A stretch of 45,582 bases of DNA from a virus, in the IMG/VR virus record IMGVR_UViG_3300033145_000890, positions 1 through 45,582 of that record. One strand, 5' to 3'. The position numbers and the translations under genes were made by a program. The number at the start of each line of letters is the position of its first letter. Positions within the stretch are counted from its first letter, which is position 1. Under the pieces are notes generated by a model. The model was not told where the DNA came from and made no database searches. It was given only the letters and a program-made list of their open reading frames with translations. This document shows, in pieces, positions 27,210 to 37,102 of this stretch.

Positions 27210-28024
27210 GAAGACCTCCCTCCACCATAAACTGTGCCATTCACAAGAGCAGCGTTTGTGATTTGTTTTAAAGATATATCATCAATATATACTGTACCAA
27301 CCTGATTCGCTAGCCTAAATCCTATTTCTAAATCAACACACCCCGCTTGAACAAACCAAGCATGGGTAGCTTTGGTATAGTCTGTTCCTACTTCAAGGTC
27401 TGATCCAGAGAAAGGATATGAAGCATGTGTTCTATCATAGGCAAATGTAATTACATACGCACCACTAACACCATCACTTCTAAAATAACCTGAGAAAAGA
27501 ACATACTCTCCTCCAACCGTAGCAACGGGAGTGCCAGTATCATAATTATCAATTTTTACCTCGCCAGGAGAACTTTCAGATACAAATTTAATAGCATAAT
27601 TTCCACTGTTATTTGTTGCGGTAGATTCTGCTCTATGAGTGGCATCATGAATTGCTTTTCTCCAATCAGTCCAAGTATCAGAAGTTCCATCATCGACTTC
27701 AGCACCACTATCAAAATCGTCACCAGTTCCACCAACCTCAAGACTTGTATTAGTTAGAAGCTCACCCCCCAGAGCTGATTCATATATAACCTCATTGTCT
27801 TGAAGGGCATTTATATCTGATATCTGGACTAACTCCAAAATACCAGAAGTGCCATTATCTTTTTCATCCTTAATTACGGCAGCAACTCCAGAGTCCACAC
27901 CTGCTAAAGCATTAGTAGCTGTCCATCCTCCAGCCTGAGCATCAAAGCGGATATATCGTTGTCCACAAAGAGCAGGGATAGAAGTTGCAATTAGTAAAAA
28001 TATGATAATAAGTAATCGTTTCAT
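27203..28024 (-). CDS. Exported beta-sandwich protein with signal peptide, 273 residues
   Basis: The N-terminus (MKRLLIIIFLLIATSIPALC then GQ) is a signal peptide with a Cys near its cleavage point. Residues about 90-255 look like a carbohydrate-binding beta-sandwich (DFDSGAEVDDGTSDTW, SGYFRSDGVSGAYVITF, TVYIDDISLKQIT). GGGAG upstream. A sugar-binding, surface-active protein made as a leader peptide form; downstream of a beta-helix protein in the spike cassette. Confidence 0.75.
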   Translation of the reverse strand: MKRLLIIIFLLIATSIPALCGQRYIRFDAQAGGWTATNALAGVDSGVAAVIKDEKDNGTSGILELVQISDINALQDNEVIYESALGGELLTNTSLEVGGTGDDFDSGAEVDDGTSDTWTDWRKAIHDATHRAESTATNNSGNYAIKFVSESSPGEVKIDNYDTGTPVATVGGEYVLFSGYFRSDGVSGAYVITFAYDRTHASYPFSGSDLEVGTDYTKATHAWFVQAGCVDLEIGFRLANQVGTVYIDDISLKQITNAALVNGTVYGGGRSSW

Positions 28025-28027
28025 TTA

Positions 28028-29872
28028 TCAGCTCCCTTTGTCAGCCCAAATACCATTAATAGAATCGCAGATCCAACAACCATCAAGAGCGACAGTAAAG
28101 TCACTATGGCAGATGATAGATGAATAGATGGGCGAATTTTCACACCAAATTCTGTGACCATCTGTCCCAGTAGGTATACCATCCAATATGACTTGAGTGG
28201 AACCGTCAGGCAGAAGATAAAGATCATGAGCAGCCGCACCAATACCATCTTCAAATTTCACTTTAAGCACACCTTCGGAACCGTCATAAGATGAAATGTC
28301 AGGAAATCCAAATGTAATATCACTCGCACCATCCCAACCCTGAGTAGTAATTAAAGTGTTGGTGACTTCCACTATCGTAAGATCATATATTGGACCAGTA
28401 GAGTCTGTTAATATAGCAGGATATAATCTCCTAAGAGTACCAGAAACAGTAATAACCGGAGGTGTGTCTGCTACGCCAGTCAATAGCCAAGTTGTCGTAC
28501 CTGTAAATATTCTACCATTTCTGAGGATATAGAAATCAATATCAGTATCCGTTGCACTTAAAGCGGTATCAATTATAAGGTTATCATCATCCGTTACAGC
28601 AGTAATGTAGTACAACCCATAATCAGCTGTAGTTGTACCGCCATAAATAAGAACTACATCTCCAATCTGGCAGGTTGTAAGAAAGTCGTCGTCTGCCGCA
28701 CCATCAGATGAGATTGTGGTTGAGGTATTGGATTCACCATCGGTTACGGAGTCTTGCTGAGTTACCCCAAAAAGATTGTAATAGACATTGTTGGCAATAA
28801 TAACTCCATACGGTGTGGTTATTCCATTACTATTTACTTGATTTACACCCAAATAAATAATTCCACCAGTTCCTAATATACTATCACCAACTATGGTATT
28901 ACCGTGAGCATAACTCGTACCTGTAGCTGCAGAAAAATTAGCCCATTCACCATCACCATCAGTAGTAGTTACATTAATAAAATTGTTCATATAATAGGCA
29001 GTATCACCGGAACCTGTAAAAAGCCCGTACATCACACCGGCAGCCCCAACAGCATTTATTATGTTTTCATTGACATAGTTAATAGCGGCATGGGCATAAA
29101 CCGAATATCCCACACTGACGCCAGTATGCTCTGAATCGGTGGTAATTCTATTTTCTATTGCATATAGAATACTGCCAGCACCGGCAACGTGTGCAAGAGC
29201 AGAAGTCATGAATGCGCCGGTAGCGTCCTGATCTAAGACAATTGTATTATCTACACACTCAAATGGATGGGCAGCAGAGTTCCAGATCGCATATACCGCG
29301 CTATCTCCCGTTTGGGTGACGGTGATGGTATTGTTTAAAAGTCTGAAATTACCATCACCAATATTAATACCGTATAAACCAAAAACACTTCCGGCCTTGT
29401 TTTCAACTTCAATAATACAATTTTTAACCGTGTTATAATCGGATGCGCTGTCATTGTTTGACCAGATTACTTCATCATTGGTAGTTTCCGCAGCACTTAA
29501 CGTTGTCTTAAACCCATCTAACGTACAGCCTGAATAGGTGCTAAATGATATGGTTGTACCCTTTCCCTGTGTGATGATAGTATTTTCAGCGGAACCAAAG
29601 GATCTTAGCGTAATGTTATCCCCTGTAAAGGTGACAGCCTCATTGTAAGTTCCTTCTGCTACAATGATGGTATCCCACGCATCAGCGACAGCCATAGCCT
29701 CCCCTATGGTCGTATATTCAGAGGTGGGACATACAAGAAGAATGTTATCACAAAACCCACCTGGGAATACCCAATCTCCACCTGGATCAGGAGCAGGCCC
29801 ACAAATGGCGAATGATTGTACTGGCAATACCAAAAGAAATAAAACAACAAATATAGATAATATCCGCTTCAT
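28028..29872 (-). CDS. Exported beta-helix protein with signal peptide, 614 residues
   Basis: The N-terminus (MKRILSIFVVLFLLVLPVQS then FA) is a Sec signal peptide. The mature start is Cys/Pro/Gly-rich (CGPAPDPGGDWVFPGGFC). Then many short strands (residues about 50-420: YTTIGEAMAVADAW, TVKNCIIEVENK, NRITTDSEHTG) form a right-handed parallel beta-helix of the pectate-lyase type, typical of phage spikes and depolymerases. No catalytic residues can be pinned down. It would be a second spike-like protein. Confidence 0.8.
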   Translation of the reverse strand: MKRILSIFVVLFLLVLPVQSFAICGPAPDPGGDWVFPGGFCDNILLVCPTSEYTTIGEAMAVADAWDTIIVAEGTYNEAVTFTGDNITLRSFGSAENTIITQGKGTTISFSTYSGCTLDGFKTTLSAAETTNDEVIWSNNDSASDYNTVKNCIIEVENKAGSVFGLYGINIGDGNFRLLNNTITVTQTGDSAVYAIWNSAAHPFECVDNTIVLDQDATGAFMTSALAHVAGAGSILYAIENRITTDSEHTGVSVGYSVYAHAAINYVNENIINAVGAAGVMYGLFTGSGDTAYYMNNFINVTTTDGDGEWANFSAATGTSYAHGNTIVGDSILGTGGIIYLGVNQVNSNGITTPYGVIIANNVYYNLFGVTQQDSVTDGESNTSTTISSDGAADDDFLTTCQIGDVVLIYGGTTTADYGLYYITAVTDDDNLIIDTALSATDTDIDFYILRNGRIFTGTTTWLLTGVADTPPVITVSGTLRRLYPAILTDSTGPIYDLTIVEVTNTLITTQGWDGASDITFGFPDISSYDGSEGVLKVKFEDGIGAAAHDLYLLPDGSTQVILDGIPTGTDGHRIWCENSPIYSSIICHSDFTVALDGCWICDSINGIWADKGS

Positions 29873-29880
29873 AATTTCAC

Positions 29881-30396
29881 CTATCTTCTTTCAAAAGTTA
29901 ACCTGACAGTGAACATACCATCAGCGGTGTCTTGATCAATCACTTTTAATGTCAATCGACTCCTAACAGTGGGAAAATAGTTGGTATGGAGACCGGCCCT
30001 TGTAAGAAATAAATTTGGGTAACATGCCCGTTTTAAAGTCGCATGAACCATAAGATATCCGGCATAGGGAGTTGTGGCATTATCCTCGCATCCCAAAAGA
30101 TCCATATCATCTTCATCAAGTAAAAAAATACTCGCTTCATCAGGTTGTGTAGCCCCTGGAATTATCTCTACCCATGTTAAACACCAACCTTTAACTTTCT
30201 CGAAATTGGCCCATGTCATTGTCATGTCGTCACCAGACGGGTTCCCGACACATACATATTCAAGTGTCCGAGTGGGATTAGAGTTCAATCTATCTTCACC
30301 CACGTCTACAACCGTTCCTTGAACAACGCTAGCTGCTTTCACTCCTGTCGGGAATATTAACAGAAGCAATGATACGATAATAATTAATCTTTTCAT
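29881..30396 (-). CDS. Exported Cys-containing protein with signal peptide, 171 residues
   Basis: GGAG precedes ATG 30396. The N-terminus (MKRLIIIVSLLLLIFPTGVK then AA) is a signal peptide. The mature protein has four Cys (about 48, 73, 101, 124) that could form disulphides in the periplasm, and a beta-rich profile. It sits between the spike and the beta-helix protein. No family recognised. Confidence 0.75.
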   Translation of the reverse strand: MKRLIIIVSLLLLIFPTGVKAASVVQGTVVDVGEDRLNSNPTRTLEYVCVGNPSGDDMTMTWANFEKVKGWCLTWVEIIPGATQPDEASIFLLDEDDMDLLGCEDNATTPYAGYLMVHATLKRACYPNLFLTRAGLHTNYFPTVRSRLTLKVIDQDTADGMFTVRLTFERR

Positions 30397-30456
30397 ACTA
30401 GTCTCCTTTATTTGTTTATTAAGTTCCTAAACAACTTATAAATATGGTATTAATGC

Positions 30457-32829
30457 TTATGTATTATCGCTTCTTGCCATTTCATACCATTTTCCATCAG
30501 CCTTTTGAATCAAAGTAAGCGTATCTGTATCAATCATATCAAAATTTACGCTACCATTTAGAAAAATATTTGTACCATCCGTGATAGTTATGGTATGCTC
30601 AGAAATTATTTTTATCTCTTTCCCTTCCACTCCATCATCAAAATGTGTTATTGCTGCTACTCCTCCTGTAAGAAAGAAATTTCCATATAATACCGTGGGT
30701 GTCCCGTCATTTGCCAATGTCAGTGGAATTCCGTGACTTTTTGGTGTTCCTAATTGCATCCATCGACCTCGATCCTTCGAATATACATAGGTTGCTTGAT
30801 CAAAAGAATTTAGTATAACAGATCCCCCTCCTACATTATGGCAACTAGCAGTATGAGGAATAGCAATCGTATTTCCTGCTGCTGAAGTACAAATAATGGT
30901 AATCTTTCGCCCCCTCATAATCGTTGCTTTTGATATAGGGGTTGTAGCATCAAGGGTAATTGCGCTTGCTGCTGTAATATAAACAATCGGAGTGCTTGGA
31001 AGTATTATTTCTCCGGCCAACAAAGTTTGGGGAGCTCCTTCTTGTTTTAAATCATTGGTCATATAGGTATTAAAATTCTTGCCGTCGATTATAAAACCTA
31101 CTTCCTGGTATATAGAATCACCCGACTCCCTTTGATTATCCATATCTGTTGTATTGTTATACAAATCTCCTATGCTAAATCTGTTGGAATTCCGGGTCCC
31201 TCCATCTTCAATTCGAACTCCATATTTACAGTTTTGAATTGTGCCAATTGTCCCCATATTACTAACAACCTGAGTAGCTGACCCATCTTCTCCTATTTGC
31301 AGACCAACCCCATAGCCATCTATTAACATTGGATTGACTATATTTCTAATACCGGCAACCAATAGCCCTATTTTGCTCTCGTCAGTTGTCGCACCTGCAG
31401 CTCTCTCTATTTCCAATCCAGCAATATAATTCAACGCACCCAGCCTAACTCCCCAATCTCCCTGGACCTTCCCCCCAAATACTCTTGTATATTGCAGATC
31501 CATACTCCATATTCCAGCAGTGGCAGGATTTGAGTATGGATTATACATGTAGACTTCCCCAGGTCTATCTACGCCGACATTGACAGATATGGCATGATCT
31601 ACTGAAATGCCTGTGTCTTGTGTCTGGCGTGTAGATACATTACGCATTGTGATATCAAAGGCGTTGCCGATTACTAGTATGCCTTCTTCAGCCGTGTATC
31701 CGACACTAACATATTCCAGCGTAACTTCTCTTAGAAAGCCCCTTGTACCTTCGTAATCTGCGCTACCATCTATTAAGATACCTTCAGCGCATTGATAGTC
31801 AATAGATGGTTGTAGTGTAACATGACCAAGATAAACATTTTCCAAGTTATCAAAGCCATTTGTGTCAGGATCCCACCCAGTTGTTGGATCTCCTCCTATT
31901 TCAATCATTGGTTCTGTATTGCTTCCGGTGTAGGTGAGAATAGCCTGACCCATATCACCAGACCAACGCCCACCACCACCTTGCGAAATACCTTTTAAGC
32001 CACCATTAACTCTTCGCAATTTCAAGGTTGATGTTATGGTACGAGGACCAGTCAGCACTATTTTACCGGTATCAACAGCGTCCTGTAAGTCTGGCCACCA
32101 GATTCCTTTGACATACCTTTCAGATCCAAATCCTACTGTGGTAATACTTGCACCAAATACTTCATACTCACCTACTTCAAAAGGCCCATTTATTGTCAAT
32201 GTTCCAGCACCGTCAAGAATAGCACCATCTTCAATTACAACATTGCAATTGTCAGTTATTTCAATATTTGTCGTGAAAGTATAAGTGGTAGTTGCTGCTC
32301 CTGAATTGTGAGCAAAATATAACGTGGTATTAACAACAGCTCCTACTTCTGCAAGAATATCATATACCGAATTGCCACCCCCGACAGCACCTTGATCCAC
32401 TTCAGTATAATCGGGGAAGTATCGTGAATATGGGGTTGTAAGGGGAGTATAATATAATACAGAAGGGACATAATATGTTTGGACCCCATGAGAATTTAAA
32501 ACTTTTAACGAATAATCACCGTCAACAAGTAGCGTTACTGGAGAACCAGCATATTGTGGTACTCCCCCGGCACTCGTATGAATAGGCTGAGGTACGGCAA
32601 CAATAGTACCATCTTCTTGCTGTACGCTTAATATCTTTTGATTTCCAACTATTTCTGGATCAAGGTCTGGTTTCCCGACATAAATATCAGCACTTGATAG
32701 CGCCCTACCCCTACTTGTATCTGGAAAATATTCGGGTGATAATTTGACGACATTGTAAGCATATGCAAATTGAGATAAAAAGAAAAATATTGCTAAGTAT
32801 AGAATTGTTTTGAAAGATTTTCTTATCAT
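30457..32829 (-). CDS. Tailspike with P22-type head-binding domain and a signal peptide, 790 residues
   Basis: I place the start at ATG 32829, where GGAG lies six bases upstream; the ATG at 32841 has no site. Residues 1-24 are a Sec-type signal peptide (MIRKSFKTILYLAIFFFLSQ then FAYA). The mature N-terminus (YNVVKLSPEYFPDTSRGRAL, ADIYVGKPDLDPEIVGNQ, PQPIHTSAGGVPQYAG, YYVPSVLYYTP) matches the P22 tailspike head-binding domain. The rest is a long beta-helix (about 180-600), then a short C-terminal beta region (about 620-790). It should bind the tail hub and cleave or bind host O-antigen-like sugars. A signal peptide on such a protein is most unusual, since assembly normally occurs in the cytoplasm. 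Confidence 0.88.
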   Translation of the reverse strand: MIRKSFKTILYLAIFFFLSQFAYAYNVVKLSPEYFPDTSRGRALSSADIYVGKPDLDPEIVGNQKILSVQQEDGTIVAVPQPIHTSAGGVPQYAGSPVTLLVDGDYSLKVLNSHGVQTYYVPSVLYYTPLTTPYSRYFPDYTEVDQGAVGGGNSVYDILAEVGAVVNTTLYFAHNSGAATTTYTFTTNIEITDNCNVVIEDGAILDGAGTLTINGPFEVGEYEVFGASITTVGFGSERYVKGIWWPDLQDAVDTGKIVLTGPRTITSTLKLRRVNGGLKGISQGGGGRWSGDMGQAILTYTGSNTEPMIEIGGDPTTGWDPDTNGFDNLENVYLGHVTLQPSIDYQCAEGILIDGSADYEGTRGFLREVTLEYVSVGYTAEEGILVIGNAFDITMRNVSTRQTQDTGISVDHAISVNVGVDRPGEVYMYNPYSNPATAGIWSMDLQYTRVFGGKVQGDWGVRLGALNYIAGLEIERAAGATTDESKIGLLVAGIRNIVNPMLIDGYGVGLQIGEDGSATQVVSNMGTIGTIQNCKYGVRIEDGGTRNSNRFSIGDLYNNTTDMDNQRESGDSIYQEVGFIIDGKNFNTYMTNDLKQEGAPQTLLAGEIILPSTPIVYITAASAITLDATTPISKATIMRGRKITIICTSAAGNTIAIPHTASCHNVGGGSVILNSFDQATYVYSKDRGRWMQLGTPKSHGIPLTLANDGTPTVLYGNFFLTGGVAAITHFDDGVEGKEIKIISEHTITITDGTNIFLNGSVNFDMIDTDTLTLIQKADGKWYEMARSDNT

Positions 32830-32841
32830 GGTTTTCTCCAT

Positions 32842-35181
32842 TTATTGTTGATCTCGTAGTTTATCTTGCGTATAAACTCCGTATTTAAGAAGCTGATGAT
32901 TGACCATTTTTTTAGAGATTTCGGCAGTACAACCCTCTGCCATAGACATTATTGTTTGTGCAAGCTCAGGGTCATATATTGCTCTGCGCATTAATATCTC
33001 GATATCATTTTTAGGGCCTCTTCCTGTCACGTCATAAATTCTTTTTGCAATATTTCTTGAAGCACTATATTTCCAGCCAGCGCCAATTTGGATAAATCCA
33101 AGCTGAGTAATGGATTCTACCAGACTTTTAACCGGCCCTTTTGCACTTTCGGCAATCGTTTGTTCTACCGCAGATAAAAGCTTATGATAATCAGTTAACG
33201 CTTTGATTTTCTTGGGCTCATTTTTATACAACACTTTTATTGCAGGCATATAATCCATAACAATTTGCTTTGCCTTGCCGATATCTTTTATCGGAACTCC
33301 CAGCGGGTCTACATATTTACCCTTCATGGATTCAAAAAGGAAATCTTTGAACGAATCTTTTATTCCTTCTATGGCAGCCTTATTACCCTTGATTCCTGGA
33401 GTATTAAGTAAGTCTTTTGCCACCTTTCGACTGGTCTTTGAGCTTGAAAAGACATTTTTTATAACTTTTTCAACATCACTGTTTAATATTTTTGAAGCGG
33501 TAGTTTTGTTAAATGCTTTTATATTTTTGACTGACACATCTGCTATATGCCCAGAAGCTACAACATCCTTAAATTTATCAAACAACCCATATTTTTGTAA
33601 AACGGATTTATTCTTAAGCAACCATTGTCTTGAAGCCTCTGTTTTTAATGTTCCTTCAGGGGTCAATCTTCCTGTTAAGAGATCCTGTGCGGCATAGTCT
33701 TCTATTAATTTTCCAGACTTGTCTTTTCCAACAGCCCTTATCAAATCATCAGCGGCATCCATGCCCTTTTGTTTAAAAAACCTGCCGGGTATATCTGAGA
33801 ATGGAATCCTATTCCCGGCGATAAGATTTCCGGGCCTTAACACTTCATTAACAGTTCCCTTTCTAAACGTGTCATGATATTTGATAAACGCACTTTTAGC
33901 AGAATTGTATGCGTCAACTATAGATTCATTCCCTGACCTTTCTAGTTGATCCATAGATTCATCAATGCCTTTTCTTAACATTTTAAATCTTCTCGATAGC
34001 TTAAAGTTCGGATTAGCACCCCTTTCAGCGTCACGAATGGCCTCTCCAATTTGGGGCCTCCAGTCATTCCATAATTTTTCAAATGGGATTTCTCCGGGCG
34101 ATTTCTTACCCTTCGGAAATACAGTATCTCGTATTTGTCTTATTATCCCGGTAGGAAGCGTTTCAGGCCCACCCCCTTTTTTCTTGTAATCCACAATGAC
34201 ATTTTTTAATGTTTTCATTAACGATTGTGAAGGAACGGTTGTCTCTGGAATTGATTTATATAGTGTATTAACGTATTTTTTCGCTTTCCCCATCGGCCCT
34301 CTTAATTCTTTGAGAAGTGTCTCTCCAACCTCTTGAGCACCTTGCCCTTGAAGCGATGCCGCTTTTTCAGTTGCTATTTTTACAGCAGCCTCAGATTGTT
34401 TCGAAAGGTTTTGTTCAAATGCTTCCACTCCAGTCCTTGCTTCAGCAGCCGAACCTTTTTTCGCTTGCCCAAACTCAAGGCTTTCCTTATATTCTCCTAA
34501 AAGCTCCTTAGCCCTTTTTATAACCTCTGCTTTATTCAAGGAGGGAGAAAACTTTTTAAGGCGTGCAATAAACTCTTTTACACCTGGAACTTTTTGCCCA
34601 AGCGCCCAAATGCCTTTTAATCCTTTTCCTATTGCTGTAGGAACACCCTGGCCAATCATTTCGTATGTTGCACCTGTACCGATATCTTCAACAGTCTGAG
34701 CAGCCCTTTCTCCAATATCAAGAGGCTCAGACAGGCCCAACCATTCGTCCAATGCTCTTGCCGTGCTTTTACCCATTACATACCCGCCAGTCCCACCAGC
34801 AAGCATTCCGACTGGTCCACCGGGCGCACCAGCGGTACTTCCAACGGTCATCCCTCCCACTTCAAGAGCAGGAGTATAAAATTTTGATAACAATTGTTTT
34901 GTATCTTCAGACATTGGGACACTCGCATCAGGAAGGCCCAGAATATCATACTCAGCGCTTATCATTTCGTCCATATCAAGCTCAGGCTCTTCAGGTAGAG
35001 TTATATGACCACGGCTGACCAATGCGTCAAAAGCCTTTGTTTGGATTTCGTTTAGATTTCCAGATTTATGGCTTTCAATGATTGATTCAATTTCAGTGTC
35101 ACGCATAAATCCTTTTGGTAATTCAGGAGTGCTTTTTTGGATAGTATCACGTACAAATCCTTCTGGTAAGGTTGAAGCCAT
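32842..35181 (-). CDS. DNA ejection protein, gp16-like, 779 residues
   Basis: Between the gp20-like gene and the tailspike, as in P22. The N-terminus has LPEGFVRDT and LPKGFMRDT repeats; a hydrophobic Gly-rich stretch (GGMTVGSTAGAPGGPVGML, about residues 100-120) may insert in membranes; the remainder is helical and Lys-rich. It would be carried in the virion and ejected to help DNA cross the envelope. It overlaps the upstream gene by 1 base. Confidence 0.75.
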   Translation of the reverse strand: MASTLPEGFVRDTIQKSTPELPKGFMRDTEIESIIESHKSGNLNEIQTKAFDALVSRGHITLPEEPELDMDEMISAEYDILGLPDASVPMSEDTKQLLSKFYTPALEVGGMTVGSTAGAPGGPVGMLAGGTGGYVMGKSTARALDEWLGLSEPLDIGERAAQTVEDIGTGATYEMIGQGVPTAIGKGLKGIWALGQKVPGVKEFIARLKKFSPSLNKAEVIKRAKELLGEYKESLEFGQAKKGSAAEARTGVEAFEQNLSKQSEAAVKIATEKAASLQGQGAQEVGETLLKELRGPMGKAKKYVNTLYKSIPETTVPSQSLMKTLKNVIVDYKKKGGGPETLPTGIIRQIRDTVFPKGKKSPGEIPFEKLWNDWRPQIGEAIRDAERGANPNFKLSRRFKMLRKGIDESMDQLERSGNESIVDAYNSAKSAFIKYHDTFRKGTVNEVLRPGNLIAGNRIPFSDIPGRFFKQKGMDAADDLIRAVGKDKSGKLIEDYAAQDLLTGRLTPEGTLKTEASRQWLLKNKSVLQKYGLFDKFKDVVASGHIADVSVKNIKAFNKTTASKILNSDVEKVIKNVFSSSKTSRKVAKDLLNTPGIKGNKAAIEGIKDSFKDFLFESMKGKYVDPLGVPIKDIGKAKQIVMDYMPAIKVLYKNEPKKIKALTDYHKLLSAVEQTIAESAKGPVKSLVESITQLGFIQIGAGWKYSASRNIAKRIYDVTGRGPKNDIEILMRRAIYDPELAQTIMSMAEGCTAEISKKMVNHQLLKYGVYTQDKLRDQQ

Positions 35182-36515
35182 TAGAAATTCTCCCAGTTGC
35201 CGTTTCTAAATATCATTTTAGCGCCTCCTGGTCCGGTAGCGGTATCACCTTCTTCGTCTGACATAGCTGATGTTTTTTGCGGGTATGGCTCTCTTCTTAA
35301 TGCCTCATCTCGTTTTTTAACAACCAGTACCATTTGTTGTATTGCTGCACCCATTTGTTCGGGACTTTGCGCTGTGTTAAGATTGTGCAGTGCTCTCATG
35401 TATTTCGAGTCAGACAATACGCCAGATCCCATCAAGACTCTTTCTGTCTCTGCTATGATGTCGTCTCTTAAATTATTAAAAGCAACAACCTTCGCATCAC
35501 CAGTTTGAAGCCTCCAGGCGTTAATACCCTTATTGAAAATCGGAATCATTCCATTATTTAAAGCTGCCGCCTTTCCTTTTAGCTCTTCAAACAATGGGTC
35601 TATGCCAGCAATCAAAGCAATAGTCCTTAAATTAGCGGAATCCGTTTTATATTTTATGTTAGCTTCTGCATCAATTAGGCTAAAATCAGGTGCAATTTGT
35701 GCAATGAGTCCCGCGATTCTACCTTTTTGACCACCCCTCCTGGATAGCTTATTAAAATCTAACTTTCCATCCACAATGCGCTGTGCCAATATTAAATCAA
35801 GATCCGGGTTGCCACCGGTTGTTTCCTTATCAATAGCTTTTTGGTAATATTCCCGCCTCTTGGAACCTTCTGGAAATTCGTCTAACTTAGTGAATAGCTT
35901 TGTTAGTTTAGTGGGTGCAAACGTTTTGTCAGCTTCCTTGGCCTGTTCTTCGGTTAAAAACCCTTTTTCTATATCATACTGTACTTTACCTGCTTTCGAA
36001 AGGGGCTTGTCCTCATCTTTCTGAGTCGTAATATCTTCATATCGCTTCCATAGTTCTTTATCTGCCAACAATGCAAACTCGCGTTCAACATTCTTTTGGG
36101 CCGTTTCCGGGTCCGATTGGAGCAAAGATTCAAAATTATCGAGCTTGGCCTGTTCTTGCGGATCGATCCCGTCTTGGGCAAACTGATCTCTTAATCTCCC
36201 TAATATTTGGGGAGCTTGTGTAAAATCAGCAGAGGCAGAGAATAAAGCATTTTTATAAGCGTCCGCAGAGCCGCCGGGTAATTGCATTTCTACAATGTCT
36301 TTAATCTTTGAGCCGAGTTCCGGGTATTTCCCGCCCACTGCCCGTATTTTTTTAATATCACCGGACTCAAAAGCCGCTGAAATCTCATCCCGCATTGTCT
36401 GCTCTTTTTGCTCCGCCTTCTTGCGCTCCCCAACTTCTCCCACGGTTTTAGCCAGTCCCATAAGTCCGGGGCCAAAGTCGGTTCCGGGTATAACCGTGAA
36501 TGGATTTTGTGGCAT
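35181..36515 (-). CDS. DNA ejection protein, gp20-like, 444 residues
   Basis: N-terminus FTVIPGTDFGPGLMGLAKTV and a helical Gln/Asp-rich middle fit the P22 gp20-type ejection protein (471). Low hydrophobicity overall, helical bundle-like. Position between the gp7-like gene (and HNH) and the gp16-like gene is that of gene 20. Sequence similarity is weak by eye, so the call rests on order. Confidence 0.65.
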   Translation of the reverse strand: MPQNPFTVIPGTDFGPGLMGLAKTVGEVGERKKAEQKEQTMRDEISAAFESGDIKKIRAVGGKYPELGSKIKDIVEMQLPGGSADAYKNALFSASADFTQAPQILGRLRDQFAQDGIDPQEQAKLDNFESLLQSDPETAQKNVEREFALLADKELWKRYEDITTQKDEDKPLSKAGKVQYDIEKGFLTEEQAKEADKTFAPTKLTKLFTKLDEFPEGSKRREYYQKAIDKETTGGNPDLDLILAQRIVDGKLDFNKLSRRGGQKGRIAGLIAQIAPDFSLIDAEANIKYKTDSANLRTIALIAGIDPLFEELKGKAAALNNGMIPIFNKGINAWRLQTGDAKVVAFNNLRDDIIAETERVLMGSGVLSDSKYMRALHNLNTAQSPEQMGAAIQQMVLVVKKRDEALRREPYPQKTSAMSDEEGDTATGPGGAKMIFRNGNWENF

Positions 36516-37069
36516 TATTGACTCCTTATCAATTTATTTTCCAATGCGTATTTTTTTGCTGGACTTGAATTATCACAATCTTGCCAATTAAGACATTGTT
36601 CGGCGGCAAGTCTCGCCAAAACAGCCTCGTCTTTATTATTATAGCGACCTATTTTCTTATGTTTTTTGTTAGATGTAATATATGCGCACCATTTATTTTC
36701 ATTTGAATCAAAACAAACACCCTTAACTCCAGATTTGTTATCTTTAGGATTACCACAATTCCTCATATTACAAGACTGTGAAACCTCTCTTAGGTTTTTT
36801 ATTCGATTATCTGATGGATTTCTATTTATATGGTCAATACCATTCTCTGGTAAATATCCATGATGATATAACCATGCAAGTCTATGCGCAAAATAGTTTT
36901 TATAGTTAATGCATATCGTAATACGACCACGATTTTTACATCCTGTTATTTTATTGCTTCTGCCAGAAATCCTATTTTTACTTCTTAATTTATACCTGTA
37001 TCTAAAAATGCCTGTTTGTGGATCATAACTTAATAATTCTTTTAATTTCTCTTGCGTAAGCTTTTCCAT
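36515..37069 (-). CDS. HNH homing endonuclease, 184 residues
   Basis: ATG 37069 follows AAGGAGG. The product begins with a small N-domain, then an HNH core AHRLAWLYHHGYLPENGIDH (about 87-106) with INRNPSDNRIKNLREVSQS, and an AP2-like DNA-binding end (SGVKGVCFDSNENKWCAYI). It is a clear relative of the HNH at 43475-44008 (same end AAEQCL-W-D-SSPA-YAL). It splits the gp7-like and gp20-like genes, typical of mobile homing genes. Its ribosome-binding site lies in a hairpin loop. Confidence 0.9.
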   Translation of the reverse strand: MEKLTQEKLKELLSYDPQTGIFRYRYKLRSKNRISGRSNKITGCKNRGRITICINYKNYFAHRLAWLYHHGYLPENGIDHINRNPSDNRIKNLREVSQSCNMRNCGNPKDNKSGVKGVCFDSNENKWCAYITSNKKHKKIGRYNNKDEAVLARLAAEQCLNWQDCDNSSPAKKYALENKLIRSQ

Positions 37070-37089
37070 AATGCCTCCTTTAGCATTAT
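37068..37089 (-). promoter_or_regulatory. Hairpin hiding the start of the HNH gene
   Basis: On the minus strand ATAATGC (37089-37083) pairs with GCATTAT (37074-37068), a perfect 7-bp stem whose 8-base loop holds AAAGGAG and whose 3' arm contains part of the ATG. Translation would require opening the stem. A similar design lies before the other HNH gene at 44002-44055. Confidence 0.65.
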
Positions 37090-37102
37090 CCTTGATTGAT
37101 GT

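Noticed and set aside
28021-28254. 77-residue hydrophobic frame on the minus strand
   Set aside because: It lies wholly inside the C-terminal coding part of the 614-residue beta-helix gene in another frame and lacks its own ribosome-binding site.
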